From Hirsutella rhossiliensis (lineage: Eukaryota > Ascomycota > Sordariomycetes > Hypocreales > Ophiocordycipitaceae), in NCBI RefSeq assembly GCF_020360975.1, contig NW_025408674.1, positions 3,038,001-3,102,000 of the forward strand: 64,000 bases of DNA, in the 5' to 3' direction. Below are positions 14,386 through 25,977 of the stretch, piece after piece. How positions within the stretch are numbered: position 1 is the stretch's first letter; every line of letters starts with the position of its first letter. Under the pieces are notes generated by a model. The model searched no databases and was not told where the DNA came from. It worked only from the letters and a program-made list of their open reading frames with translations. The position numbers and the translations under genes were made by a program.

Positions 14386-14485
14386 TCTCGCGAAGACTAT
14401 TGCGCTACGTAGGCAAAAGTAGAACGCGCGCTCCGATAAGTGCGCTGCAATTAATATATATAACTAATAACCGCGTTTTCTAATA
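14386..14485 (-). repeat. 5' LTR (100 bp) of the nested Copia
   Basis: Element-strand start TATTAGAAAACGCGG is the transition-altered form of the other LTR's TGTCGGAAAACGCGG. Exactly 100 bp, like its partner. Confidence 0.88.
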
Positions 14486-14490
14486 ATTAC
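14486..14490. repeat. Target site duplication of the nested Copia (right)
   Basis: ATTAC, the partner of 8,209-8,213; Gypsy reverse transcriptase sequence resumes immediately after it. Confidence 0.85.
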
Positions 14491-17400
14491 CGCTTATATT
14501 AGAACTATAAGATTAACTATATAGTAAAAAATAGTTTATAGCCCTTAACCTTAAAGGCGCCTATAACTTAATATATATAAAAAAGGGATACGAATAAATA
14601 ATAGCCTTTAAAACGAAATTCGGACTATTTAAATATTTAGTAATAATATTTAGACTTATAAATATACTAGCTACCTTCTAATAGATAATTAATAATATCC
14701 TACGCGAATACTTAGATATCTTTATAGTAGTATACCTAGATAATATCCTAATCTTCTTAGATACCCTAGAAGAATATAAAGAATATATTTATAAGGTACT
14801 CTATATACTTTAGAATATAAAGTTACTAGTTAAACTAGAAAAAAGTAAGTTCTATATATAAGAAGTAGACTTCTTTAAATATATAATCTTACTAAGAGAG
14901 ATATAAATATAATAAGATAAGATTAACTTAGTTAAAGAATAGCTAATATTAAAGAACGTTAAGGATATATAAAGTTTCCTAGGATTTATAAATTACTACT
15001 AACGATTTATTAAAGATTTTAGAAAGATTATAGTATTACTATATAACTTAACGAAAAAGAAAAAAGGATTTATATAAGATAATATAGCTAACGAAGCTTT
15101 TAAATATATTAAAACTACGATTATATAAGAACTAGTCTTAACTACCTTTAATCTAAAATAATAAATCGAACTTAAAACTAATATATTAAACTTTACTCTA
15201 AGAGTATAAATCGGATAAAAAGATAAGGAAAGAAGACTATAACTAATTATATTTTACTCGAAAAAGCTATATAGCGTAGAACTTAATTACCCTATCTATA
15301 ATAAAGAATTCCTTATAATTATTTAAGCTTTTAAGGAATTTTAATACTACCTTCTTAAAAGTAAGTATAAAGTTAAGGTTTATATAGATTATAAAAATAT
15401 CTTATACTTTATAAAAATATAATAGTTAAGCGGATAATAGATTTAATAAGCCGAATACTTATTAAAATTTAACTATAAAATAATTTATAGAAAAGGAATA
15501 GAAAACGGTCGAGCTAATACCTTTAGTCGACGAAGTAACTATAATATAAAAGCACCTATAGTAAAAGGATAGCTCCTAGAAATTAACGAAAACGGGAACT
15601 ACTAGCAACGATAGCTAAATATAATATTAAAAGGATAACCTAATAACTTAATATACTAAAAGATCCTAAAATAAATAAAAGAATATAAAGCACTAAATAG
15701 ATATAATATAGAATATTTAGAAGTTCTAATATATAAAAATAAAATCTAGATACTATTAAAATTATAAGATAAAGTTATATAAGATATATATAAATATCTA
15801 ATATATAGATACTAAGGAATCTAAAGAATAATAAAACGGATTAAACGATAATATAACTTTTTATAGCTTAAAGAAGTAGTATAATAAGTTACTAAAGAAT
15901 ATAAACTTTATATATAAAGTAAAGCTAAATAATATAAACTATATAGAGAATTATAACCGCTATTAATACTAAAGAAACTATAGGATTTAATAGCTTTTAA
16001 CTATATTATAAAGCTATTACTATTAAAAGAACCTATAATTAATATTAAGTATAATAGTATATTTATTATTACCGATAGACTAATAAAGTATAGGTACTTC
16101 TTACTATATAAAGAAGTAAGTAATATAAAAGAGCTAGTATATATATTCTTATAAACTATTATTAGTAATTATAGACTACTAAACGAGATTATCTTTAATA
16201 AAGTAAGTATATTTATAGCTAAGTTTTAGTAAGCTCTTATAGTATAATTAAGGACGAAATATAAGCTTAGTATAGCTTATTACCTATAAATAAATAGATA
16301 AATAGAACGACTTAACTAAACGCTTAAATAATATTTATAATATTATATTAGCTATAAATAAAACGATTAAGTTAAATAGCTACTAATAGTATAACTAGCT
16401 TATAATAGCTTAGTTATAGAGATAACTAAACCCTTACTAATATACGCTAACTATAGATATAACCTAGAAGTATTTAAGGTTACTTAATAAGGACTATAAG
16501 TAGAACGAGCGATACTATAAGTAGATTAGCTACGAAAATTATATAAAGAAATATAATAAGAACTTTAATTTATTAAAGAACGAATATCTACTTATTATAA
16601 TCGGAAAAGATTATAGGGACTAATCTTTTAAGAGGGAGATATAGTCTACCTTATATAACGAAATATTAAAATAAAATAACTAAGTAATAAATTAGATTTT
16701 AAGAAACTTAGACTATTTAAGGTTAAGAAAGCTATTTTAAAAGTTAACTACGAACTTTCGCTACTAATAATAATATAGATATACCCGATATTTTATATCT
16801 TATTATTAAAACTAGTACTATAAAACGCTAAACTATAAAATAAAATCGAAGTTAGCGATAATTAAGAATATAAAGCTAAATAAATACTAAATATAAGAAA
16901 ATAAGGTTAGTAATAGAAATACCTTATTAAGTAAAAGGGATATAGACTAAAAGAAAATACCTAGGAACTACTTAAGCACTTAACTTATTATAGTTCTTTA
17001 CTTCGATAGTTCTACTAGTAAAATCTATCTTAGGTATTATAAACTCGCTTAATAAACTAATAGTATTTTAATTAATTATATTAAATCTACCTATAGACTA
17101 AATATCGACTACCGCTTTAGATTCTTAGCGCTTAGCCTTATTAAGGTTATTTAAGGAATAAAGGCCTTAATAGACTATCTTAGTACCCTTTATCTTTAGC
17201 TAGCGCTTTTAACGGCGAAGCCGCGCTAAACGAGCTAAGGCTTTATTTAGGTCGGCTTAAGCTTTTAATATTCGCTCCTTAATAATTTCTTCTTTTTTAT
17301 TTAATTAATCGGACTTTAGATTTATTTAGGATACTAAGAAATATATTAGCTATAAAATAATAAGTAAGATAATAAAGTTACTTATAAGAGCTAATTACTA

Positions 17401-17734
17401 TGCTTAACGTATTATAGGAATAACTCCGCTATATATATTTAGTATACTTAGAAGATTTCTCTAGTATTTTATAGCAGAAGCCGCGCGACGAATAAAAAGA
17501 ATATAGTATAATATTAAAACTAAGATAATTAATAGACTTAGCTAAATAAATACGCTTAAGGGTCTTATAAGAACAATCCTTTAATATATAACTAAATATA
17601 CTTTTAGTAGTATATCCTAAAGGATAAAAAGGACGAACGGGGAATATATATACGCGCAATAAGGGTATATTTATATATAGCGGTTAAGGTAGTAGTAGGT
17701 CTTATAGATAAGACTAAAAGGAGGGGAGATATTA

Positions 17735-18204
17735 TATTACGACTATAGTTAGTAGGCTATAAGAGAGCCGGCTAAGTTTATATAATAAGGTAGCTTAAAA
17801 TAATAGTTAGGATAAGAAGTTACTTAGGCTTAGCTTACCTAAAGTATATATAAGCTAAGTAAGCCTTATATAAATAGATTACTACTTAAGAGTATAGCTT
17901 ATAAGTAAGCTATAGTAAGCTATAAAGGGGATTATAGCTAGGACCGTAATTTAAGGATAGTCTCTATAGGTATATATAGCTACCTACTTTTACTCCTTTA
18001 AATAGATAGCTCTCTAGCTTTTAATATAAATCTTTATTATAATTCTATCTTTAGTTTTAATTACCTAGTTATAGTCTATAGTCTATAACCTCTAACTTAT
18101 TACTAACGTAATATACTTATTATTACTTAGACTACGCCCTATTATATCTACTAATATAAACCCCTCGATAGGTTTATCCCTTAAGAATAATACTAGTCGT
18201 TATA
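17735..18204 (+). repeat. 3' LTR of the Gypsy element
   Basis: Same length (470 bp) as 5,046-5,515. This copy keeps somewhat more C and G at RIP-sensitive positions (for example TATTACGACTATAG), so the two LTRs accumulated transitions independently. Confidence 0.88.
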
Positions 18205-20989
18205 TCCGCCCTTATACTAGGTCGCGGTTATAATATATAGGAATCTTACGCTAGCTATCTTAGGTATCGTTATAGTTAGTTAGAATCGTATTAGCCTTAT
18301 TATAAAGTAACCTTAGAAAGTAACTCTTTTATATACGTAGGGTATATAGCGTTAATCGGTAGTACGAGCGTTTTTAGTTAATAGTTAATAGTTAATTTTA
18401 TAATTATCTTTAACCTTATCCTATAATAATATCTTTCTAGGCTCTACTTTATTTTTCTACTATAAAGCTTAGCGGGCTATTTTTTATTAATACCGGCCTT
18501 TAGCTAGGCCGGTAGTTAGGTTATTATACTAGCTTTATACTATACTTATTAAGTTACTAGTATCGGCCCTAGGTTTTTATTTTCCTAGTTAGGGGGCCCG
18601 GACTAAGGTTAAGGGGAGGTCCTAATATATATATTACTAGGTCTAAGTAAGCGAGGTCTAGGCCGGCCTACTTATAGCTAGGCTAGACTACTAGTATATT
18701 TATAAGCGCTTTTAAAAGCGCTAATTAGCTAATTAATAAGTAGGTTAGTATAGTTTACTAGTCCGACTAAAAATTAATCGTGCCCTTAGCCGGACTTAAA
18801 CTAACTCTAGTATTATAGCTAGTAGGCTTCCTAGGTATATAACTACTATACTACGAAGGTTATAAATAGGTATTAAATAAAGGTTAATTTAGTTTTAAAG
18901 TTATAGCTCTAACTTAGCAAAAAATATAAGAGTATATACCTTTTTTAATAAGCGTTCGAAATACCTCTTTAAGGAGTTAAGGTATAAGCTAAACTCTAAG
19001 AGGGACTAGCCTTTTCGTTAGCGAGCCTCCTTTAATTATATTACTAAAAATATCTCCTTATTTATAGTATCCTTAATTAAGATAAGTATTTACTCTTTAA
19101 AGTATACTTAATCTATACTATATTTAGTTTAGTTAATCAGCGTTTATTCTTTAAAGTATCGGCGCTATCTTACTTTATAGTTACTATATATATAATCTAT
19201 TATATAGAAGATCTTTATTTCGTTATAATAAAAACGTTTAAGCGCTACTATAAAGGCGTCCTTTAGATTATAAGTCTAGTCTAAACGTTTCTATATATTA
19301 GTAGGTTAAGATAATTAAGCGATGTTTTTAATCTTAACCTCCCTATTATAACTACTATTTAATTTAAGGGAGTAGGACTATCGACGCTTCCTTAAATAAA
19401 TAGTAATAGTACTAGCGCGTTTAGTAATTTCCTCTTTTAATTATATAACGCGATCTTATAAGCGTTTTATTTCCTCTAGCTCCTTAATATATACTTATAA
19501 AGCTATAAGCTTTTCCTTATAAGATAGTTATCTTATACTTATAAGTAGCGATATCTTTAATATAGTTATAACGCTATTTATAATAAGGGTCTATTTTAAG
19601 GATATATCTTCTTATTCTTTATCTCTTAAGTAGATACTTAATATACGTAATAAAGAGGCCTTAACTAGTTAACTACTATATCGCGCTATAAGAGCGTTAT
19701 ATAGTTTTCTTTAAGTAGCTATCTTTACTAAGTAACTAAAAAAGAAAGCTTTAGAAATTATAAGGGAATATATATTATAGTACGATTAGTTAGGTAGTAG
19801 AGATAGCTAGAGGTACTATACTATATATATTATATTCTCCTTATAGTAAGACTAAAGCTTATAAAAAGAGGGATTTTTCTTCTTTTATTAAAGTAGTAAG
19901 TAGTCTATAACTTATAAGCGGGGTAGGTATAATTCCTTATTAATACCCTACTAATATATTAGTACTATATACCCGAGTGCTTTATTGGGTTATACCTCTT
20001 AGTAGCGCTCTTATAACGGTAGTGCTAGTAGTAGTAGAGGCGGCGGTAGTAGAGGTAGCGGGGGCAGCTAAGGCGGCGGCGACGGTGCCCTTAAGAGAGA
20101 GAGAGAGTTAGCGCTATAGAAAGTATAGGAAAGGGAGCTTATATACTTAGGTATAAGGGCGGCGCGCTTAAGGAACTATAAGTTATAGTAAGCGGCGGCG
20201 GTAGTAGTTAAAGCGCGCTTAGCTTTCTTTTAGTCCTTACCTAGCTCCGTAGTACTCTAAGCTATAGTAGTATAGGTAAGAATAAGCGGTATAACCTTAT
20301 AGGCGCGGCTAGCCTAAGTATATAAGAAGTAGCTGCCCTAAGGGCGGCCGGCTTAGTTAGCTTAGGAGAGGGACTATAAGGTATATTATATATAAAGAGG
20401 AATTATAGGTAGCGCCCTAGGCTATAGCACGCTTATACTAGTATAAGGAGTTAGTAATACTTATAAGAATAGGGGTAGAGGGGCTTATAAAGGAGGGCAG
20501 CGAGGACCTATACTTATTATTATTATCGTTATTATTATTATTATTATTATCGCGGCGGCCGGTAGCGGAGAGCATAGTAAGGGCGGCGGCGGCGCGGGTA
20601 TTAAAATTAATAGCTAAGAAGCTAAGTAGCGGGTAGCGCGGAGCGGTAGTAGGCGCGACTAAGGCGGCGGGGGTAGTAGGTAAGGTAGCTAGCGAGGTAA
20701 GGGCGTAATCGATAAAGTTATTAATCTTAGTAAAAAAGTAAGATAAGGTAAGGGAGGATATATTAAATTATTTAAATAACTAATAAGGGTATAGGTTAGC
20801 TTATATATAGGCGGTAGCGTATAGCTAAGCGCTAGGAGACTTATAGTTATAGTTATAGCTACTACTACTAATACTAATAATAATAGTATAGTTAAGAGGA
20901 AAGAGTAATAAGGGCTTATTAGTAGGTTATTTACCTCTTAGCTACGCGCTAAGGTATAAGATTAACGTTATAAGGGACCGCTTATAAAG
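18205..20989. other. RIP'd repetitive sequence, identity unclear
   Basis: TpA-rich, CpA-poor and without open frames. Read on the minus strand, about 19,060-19,720 gives a charged, heptad-like stretch (ELEEIKRLQDRV) interrupted by stops, which could be a coiled-coil gag-type remnant. Positions 20,030-20,690 are low-complexity: GCGGCGGTAGTAG-type triplets, a GAGAGAGAGAG run near 20,096 and a TTATTATTATTA run at 20,514-20,552. No transposon family could be assigned. Confidence 0.45.
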
Positions 20990-21190
20990 AGAGGGGTAAG
21001 GACCTTATATAAGGGTATTTACCTTTAGTATAGGTCTAAGTATTAGCTTAGACCTTAGCTAATAATATTATAAGGTAGGGTAAGCTATATATATAAACGT
21101 ATATTTAATAGTAGTAAGCGCAGTATATAGTTAGATCTTATATAGCTTATTATTATAATATAATAATAATTACTTATATTATAACCCTTT
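20990..21190 (-). repeat. Inverted repeat, left copy
   Basis: About 200 bp that reappears as its reverse complement at about 24,490-24,690. Shared blocks include TATAGGTCTA, TTAGCTAA and the AATAAGCTATATA end, with differences mostly of the transition type expected from RIP. It may be an LTR in opposite orientations or a terminal inverted repeat. Confidence 0.65.
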
Positions 21191-24100
21191 ACTTACCTTA
21201 TAATATAGCTTATTAAGTAATAATATAATCTATAAAAACTCTTTAATAAAAACTTAGTAATAGTTAATAAAGCTAAAGAAGCTTTAAATACCTTATTATA
21301 ATATTAAGGTCGCTTATTTATAATAGCTTAAATCTTAGCTAGGTTTACTTATATACTTATACCTATAATAATAATAATGCTAAGGTATTTAATACGCTTA
21401 ACGCTAAATTTATACTTATTTAAGTCTAAGTATAAACTATATTCCGCTAAGTAGTTTAATACCTTTTATACTTTTTATATATAGTCCTTATAGCTCTTAC
21501 TTAAATTAATAAGAATATTATTTATATATATAAATATAAGCTTACTAAGGAAACCCTAAAGTACTTAGTTAATATAGTATTAAAATATAATTAAAGTACC
21601 TACTAGGTTAAAAGAGGTAACTATCTACTTAAATAAGCTATATATTATATAAAATACTATCTTTTACTTTTCTTTATATATTATTTATACCTTATAAAAC
21701 GCTTAAATAATATTAAGCTTTATAAACTATTTTACCTTTACTAAGTTATAAAAGGTCTCTCTTATAAGTAAGAGGGGGTACTAGTTTAAGTATATAATTA
21801 CGTTTAATACTTAGTAGTTTATATAAAAATAAAGTCCTCCCTTTAGCTTTTATATAAATAAGACTAAAGCTACTACCTTAAAGGAGCTAGCCTTAATAAA
21901 TCCCTTATTAAAAAGGTCTATAAAGGTCTTTATTAATATTAATAGTTCCTCTTATATTATATAATATAGCGGCCTAAATAGTAAGGGAAGCTCCTTACTA
22001 TTATCCTTTATATAAAGTAGTATTAAGTAGTTTATACTTAGCTTATAAGGGTTTAACGTATTAGTTTTACTCTTTTAAAAAAGTAGTAGTAAGTTATAAA
22101 ACTATAGTAGGATAGCTTACTATAGCTCCTCTTTTAATATAGGGCGCTTTATTTATAGTACTTTCTTAATATCTACTAAGCTAACTATATAGATTAACGC
22201 TATAGCTATAGCTAGCCCTTTTTACTTCTAGATTTACTATAATATACCTATAAATACTAAGGCTAAGACTTTTTAAGCGACTTATAAGTTAGGTAAGGCG
22301 TTTAGCGCTCCTTTCCCTTTACTATTATACTAAACTTAAGACTATATAAGGCTAAATAATAGCCTCCCTTTATATAGTTTAACGGGGGCATCTATACCCT
22401 AAGGAATATATAGCCCGCGTAGTAGAGTCTTTAGTAGGGTCCTTAGTAGGGTCCTTAATAAGATCCTTAGTAAAGTCTTTAGCTAGCCCTCTTCTTAATT
22501 AGATAATCCCTTAGCCCCTATTTATCTAAGGAAGAAGGAAGGAAAATTCGGTCTATAAAAGAGGTCTCTTTTCCTCCTTAGCTAGTAAATAGCATTAGTA
22601 TTAATATCTTCTTTTATATCCTCTTTTACTAATATACCTTTTTTTTAGCCCTCTTTACCTTTACCTTACCTTACTTAGTACTTTCTCTTTTTCTTTATTC
22701 CCCTTAGATCCCCTTATCCTTTAGTATCTAGCTACTACTATTACTATTAGCGTAGGTATATCTTTAGGTATATACTATAGTTACTATTAAAATAGTACTA
22801 AATATAACTTTATATATATTAACTAAAGCTTTTTAAGAATTAAAGGAAACTTAAGCTAAGGGACTATATATACTATTAGTAGCTATAAGAGGCTATTAAC
22901 CTTTATAGCTACCTAAGTAATACTTTTAATAACCGCGCTTTTTATTATAGTTAAAGCGCTCTTTATATACTTAAGGTAAATCTTCTTTATTAATAAGTAT
23001 AGCTTAAGGGCTTTACTTTATTAATTATAGTATAATATTAATAGCTTTTATTTATAAGGGTAAAAAGAAGGTAAGTTTAGTTAATAATAACTAATATTAA
23101 AGTAGGTTCTTTTTTAATATACCTTACTAGGTCCTTCTTAGTTAATATTAGCTTACTAAGCTCTAAGGCCTATCTTTATACTAAAGCTAAGCTTTTCCCT
23201 CCGCTTTATATATAGTAAAGGTTCTTTTATCTCCTTTATTATTATATTTTAATAAGGTATAGGTAACTTATATCTTTATTAGCCTCCTTACTAAGAGGTA
23301 AAGGTATAACCTAACGATATATATACTTATACTATAAAGTATATAGTAGCCCTTTTTATATTATTTACTAATTTCCTTATAAGGCACCTACTTATCTATC
23401 TTACTAAGCTATACTATTAGCGGAGTAGCTAGGGCCTTACTATTACTACGCCCCTTAAAGTATATAGCTGCTATCTAAATATCGCTATCTATATTAACCG
23501 CTAACTTAAGAGCGGGCCTAAGTATAGATAAGCTAAGTAAGGAGGAACTATTTAGCTTATTAGTCCTACTTAAAGCTAAGCGCTTATATAGCTTTTAAAA
23601 GCGCGGCGTTTACTTATATCCTTAAACTACCTTTATAAGGTAAGCTATATAGCCCTTATAGGTAGAGGGTATTATAATAAGGATAAGTAGCTCTTAAAGC
23701 GCTAAGAAGATTAAGTTTTATAGCTAGGTAAGCTTAACGCTATCCTTTTAAGCGGTATTACCGCCGCCTAGGTTAATATCTCTTTAAATTCTAGTAAGAA
23801 CTCCTTAAAGGACTACCCCTCTTACTAAGTAAGGGTCTATAGCCTATCCTATAGCTTCTTCTACTCCTATACGTTTCTAAAGGTATAAACTAAGTAGTTA
23901 AAGAATACTTAAGGGTCTTTTATCCTCTTAGGCTTACCTTACTCTTAAAAGCCCGCTACCTACTATATTTAGGGCTTTAGTAGCGTATAAAGGAGTAAGA
24001 ACTAAGCTATCCCCTTATAGCTATTAAGGCCTTATTTCTTATTAATATAGTATTTTACTATTAAGTAGTTAATAAAAAAGTAAAAGGTCTTTAGCTTACT

Positions 24101-24400
24101 ATTATAAGTAGGCTATAATAGCGGCTTCCGTTTATTAAGGGCTACTTTATACTTTAACTTCTTTATAGTAGAGGGCGTATTTATTAAGGCTAGCGTTAAG
24201 AGGGTATTAAGGATTTAATATAAGGTCGCTTATTAGTTTAAGTCTTATAATATTTAGTAAAATAGCTTTATAAGTCGCCCTTATTTATCTTATTACTACT
24301 AAGCTTCTTTTTATAAGTATTACTAGTATAGCTCTTTTACTTATTACTATAGCTATTAATACTAAGCTTCTTTTTATAGTAGCTACTATTACTACTACTA
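21191..24400 (-). mobile_element. Gypsy-type retrotransposon fragment, reversed and RIP-degraded
   Basis: On the minus strand, 21,770-21,270 reads through stops as Gypsy reverse transcriptase: a block like KFRRSFYNLVKF near 21,740, a Y-x-N-N-I-L-I relic of YVDDILI near 21,515, then the downstream helix region and a KRIKYL-type motif near 21,400. Sequence towards 24,400 should be protease and gag by order, but I cannot see clear motifs. RNase H and integrase are missing: similarity stops at the left inverted repeat, so the element is truncated. It differs from the chromovirus at 5,046-18,204. Confidence 0.7.
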
Positions 24401-24489
24401 CCTTAGCTAGTACTACTAAGATTTTAATATTAAGTCTAATATATTAATAGCTTATATTATTATAAGGTAGGTAGAAGGATATACTATAA

Positions 24490-24690
24490 GTGCCTTTTAT
24501 TATATTATAATAATAAGCTATATAGCATTTAACTATATACTATACCTATTAATACTAAATACGTATTTATATATATAGCCCGCCTTACCCTTTAACGCTA
24601 TTAGCTAAGGTTTAGGCTAATACCTAGACCTATACTAAGGGTAAATACTCTTATAATAAGGTAATATATACTATTATTATTTAATAAAGT
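24490..24690 (+). repeat. Inverted repeat, right copy
   Basis: Reverse-complement partner of 20,990-21,190; the two enclose the reversed Gypsy fragment. No target duplication is recognisable outside either copy. Confidence 0.65.
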
Positions 24691-25977
24691 AGTAGGATCT
24701 ATAATTATAGTAATAGTAATAGTTAAAATAAAAGTAATATTTATTAATAGTACCGGTTTATTAGCTAGCTTAAGCTTAATCCTTAATTTTATAAAGATTA
24801 CTTTATTATTATTTAAATAGTTTATATCTTAAGGAGAATAAAAAGGTTATATATAATATAAATAAAGTATTTAGTTAAGATACTAAATTTAAATAGCTTT
24901 ATACTTAAACCCTTTTATAATATAAATATTAAATGCTATAATATAGTAAAGGAGCGTTATAGTTATATAATTATAAAAAGTTATATATATTAGCTTATAT
25001 AAGAGAAAATCTTTTTATATACTTAATATTATATTATATAAAAAATAAAATCTTCCTTTATATAGTTTATATATTAGTTTTAAAAATAGTAAAATACGTT
25101 TTAACTTTAACTTACTTATAGGCTACTATACTAAGTTAAGTAGCGTTTTAAGCTATTATTAATTAGGTTCCTAGAAAGTTTATAAGTCTAAGTATTAATC
25201 TTATACTTTATTATTATAGACTTAATTAAGCTTTAAGAGTTAATAATATAATTTTTAAGATAAATAAGTATAAGAGTCTTTAACTATTATAAGTTATAAG
25301 CTTAGGCTATAGCCTAAGCTATATAGTTATATATAAAAGGCCGGATCTTATATATATATATATAGGCTAGCTATATATAAAAGAGCTCTATATAGCTTAT
25401 TAATATTATCCTATAGATAGCACCTATATATATACTTCTACCTACTCTATAATAATAAGACCGTTAATATAGCTATCTTATTTAATTACCTAAACCTAAC
25501 TATTATAATAACTATATATAATCTAGCTTAACTACTAAAAAGAACTAATATTAGTAAGATATAAGAGGCTTATAGTATTAAATATTATACTAGTAGGTAT
25601 AATAGGGCTAGATATCTTAGAGATATAAAAGACTATAGTATTATAAGAAAGGATAGATAAGGTAGTAATACTAGTAGCGCTAAGAGGGACGCTAAACCGC
25701 TAACTATTTTATAGGTTCTTAATATAGATATTTTTATAAGATTTACTAAGAGTATTAGTATTATAACTAATATAAGCCTAAGGTATAGTTAGCTAGCTAG
25801 TTAAAGTACCTTTATTTAAGATAGTAAGGAGTCGGTCGCTATTAACTAGGAGCTTAGTTAAAACGTTTTAATCTAAGGTTTAGCTAATAATAGTCGCTTA
25901 CTATATAAGCTTATCTTAATTAATAGAGAGAAGATACTTCTTAGCTAGATACTAAAGCTCCTAGGCCTTTAAGCAGG
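24691..25977. other. RIP'd AT-rich sequence, identity unclear
   Basis: About 1.3 kb of strongly TpA-biased sequence between the right inverted repeat and the LINE poly(A) tail. No open frame and no recognisable domain on either strand. If the alpha-galactosidase gene had simply been split by the LINE, its 3' part should lie here; I see no GH27-like sequence. Confidence 0.5.

Larger units (their letters stand above)
8214..14485 (-). mobile_element. Complete Copia retrotransposon nested in Gypsy reverse transcriptase
   Basis: A full-length Copia copy of 6,272 bp on the minus strand: 5' LTR at 14,386-14,485, 3' LTR at 8,214-8,313, flanked by the 5-bp duplication ATTAC (8,209-8,213 and 14,486-14,490). 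Rejoining the flanks restores the Gypsy reverse transcriptase reading frame across a YPLPLI-type block, which confirms the insertion. Internal sequence 13,250-8,516 is the inverted counterpart of copy A and holds the integrase, reverse transcriptase and RNase H relics. It keeps more CpA/TpG than the host Gypsy, so it is RIP'd more lightly and is probably younger. A polypurine-like GGGGGTG lies just inside the 3' LTR (8,314-8,320). Confidence 0.9.
5046..18204 (+). mobile_element. Gypsy (Ty3-type) chromovirus, RIP-degraded, split by a nested Copia
   Basis: An LTR retrotransposon of about 6.9 kb once the 6.27-kb insertion at 8,214-14,485 is removed. Internal order is Gypsy-like: gag with a zinc-knuckle relic (Y-x2-Y-type remnant of C-x2-C) near 6,420, a protease-like block near 7,215, reverse transcriptase starting before 8,213 and resuming at 14,491 with the YLDNILIF block near 14,720, RNase H near 15,200-15,400, an integrase zinc region near 15,780, the integrase core near 16,060, then a chromodomain relic near 16,850-16,985. 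A purine-rich tract at 17,717-17,730 just before the 3' LTR fits a polypurine tract. Every domain is broken by stops from C-to-T and G-to-A changes. No target duplication is visible at the outer ends. Confidence 0.88.

Noticed and set aside
17429..17659. A 76-codon minus-strand frame with ATG inside the RIP'd Gypsy
   Set aside because: It lies between the chromodomain relic and the 3' LTR, on the opposite strand, in TpA-rich sequence; an accidental frame.
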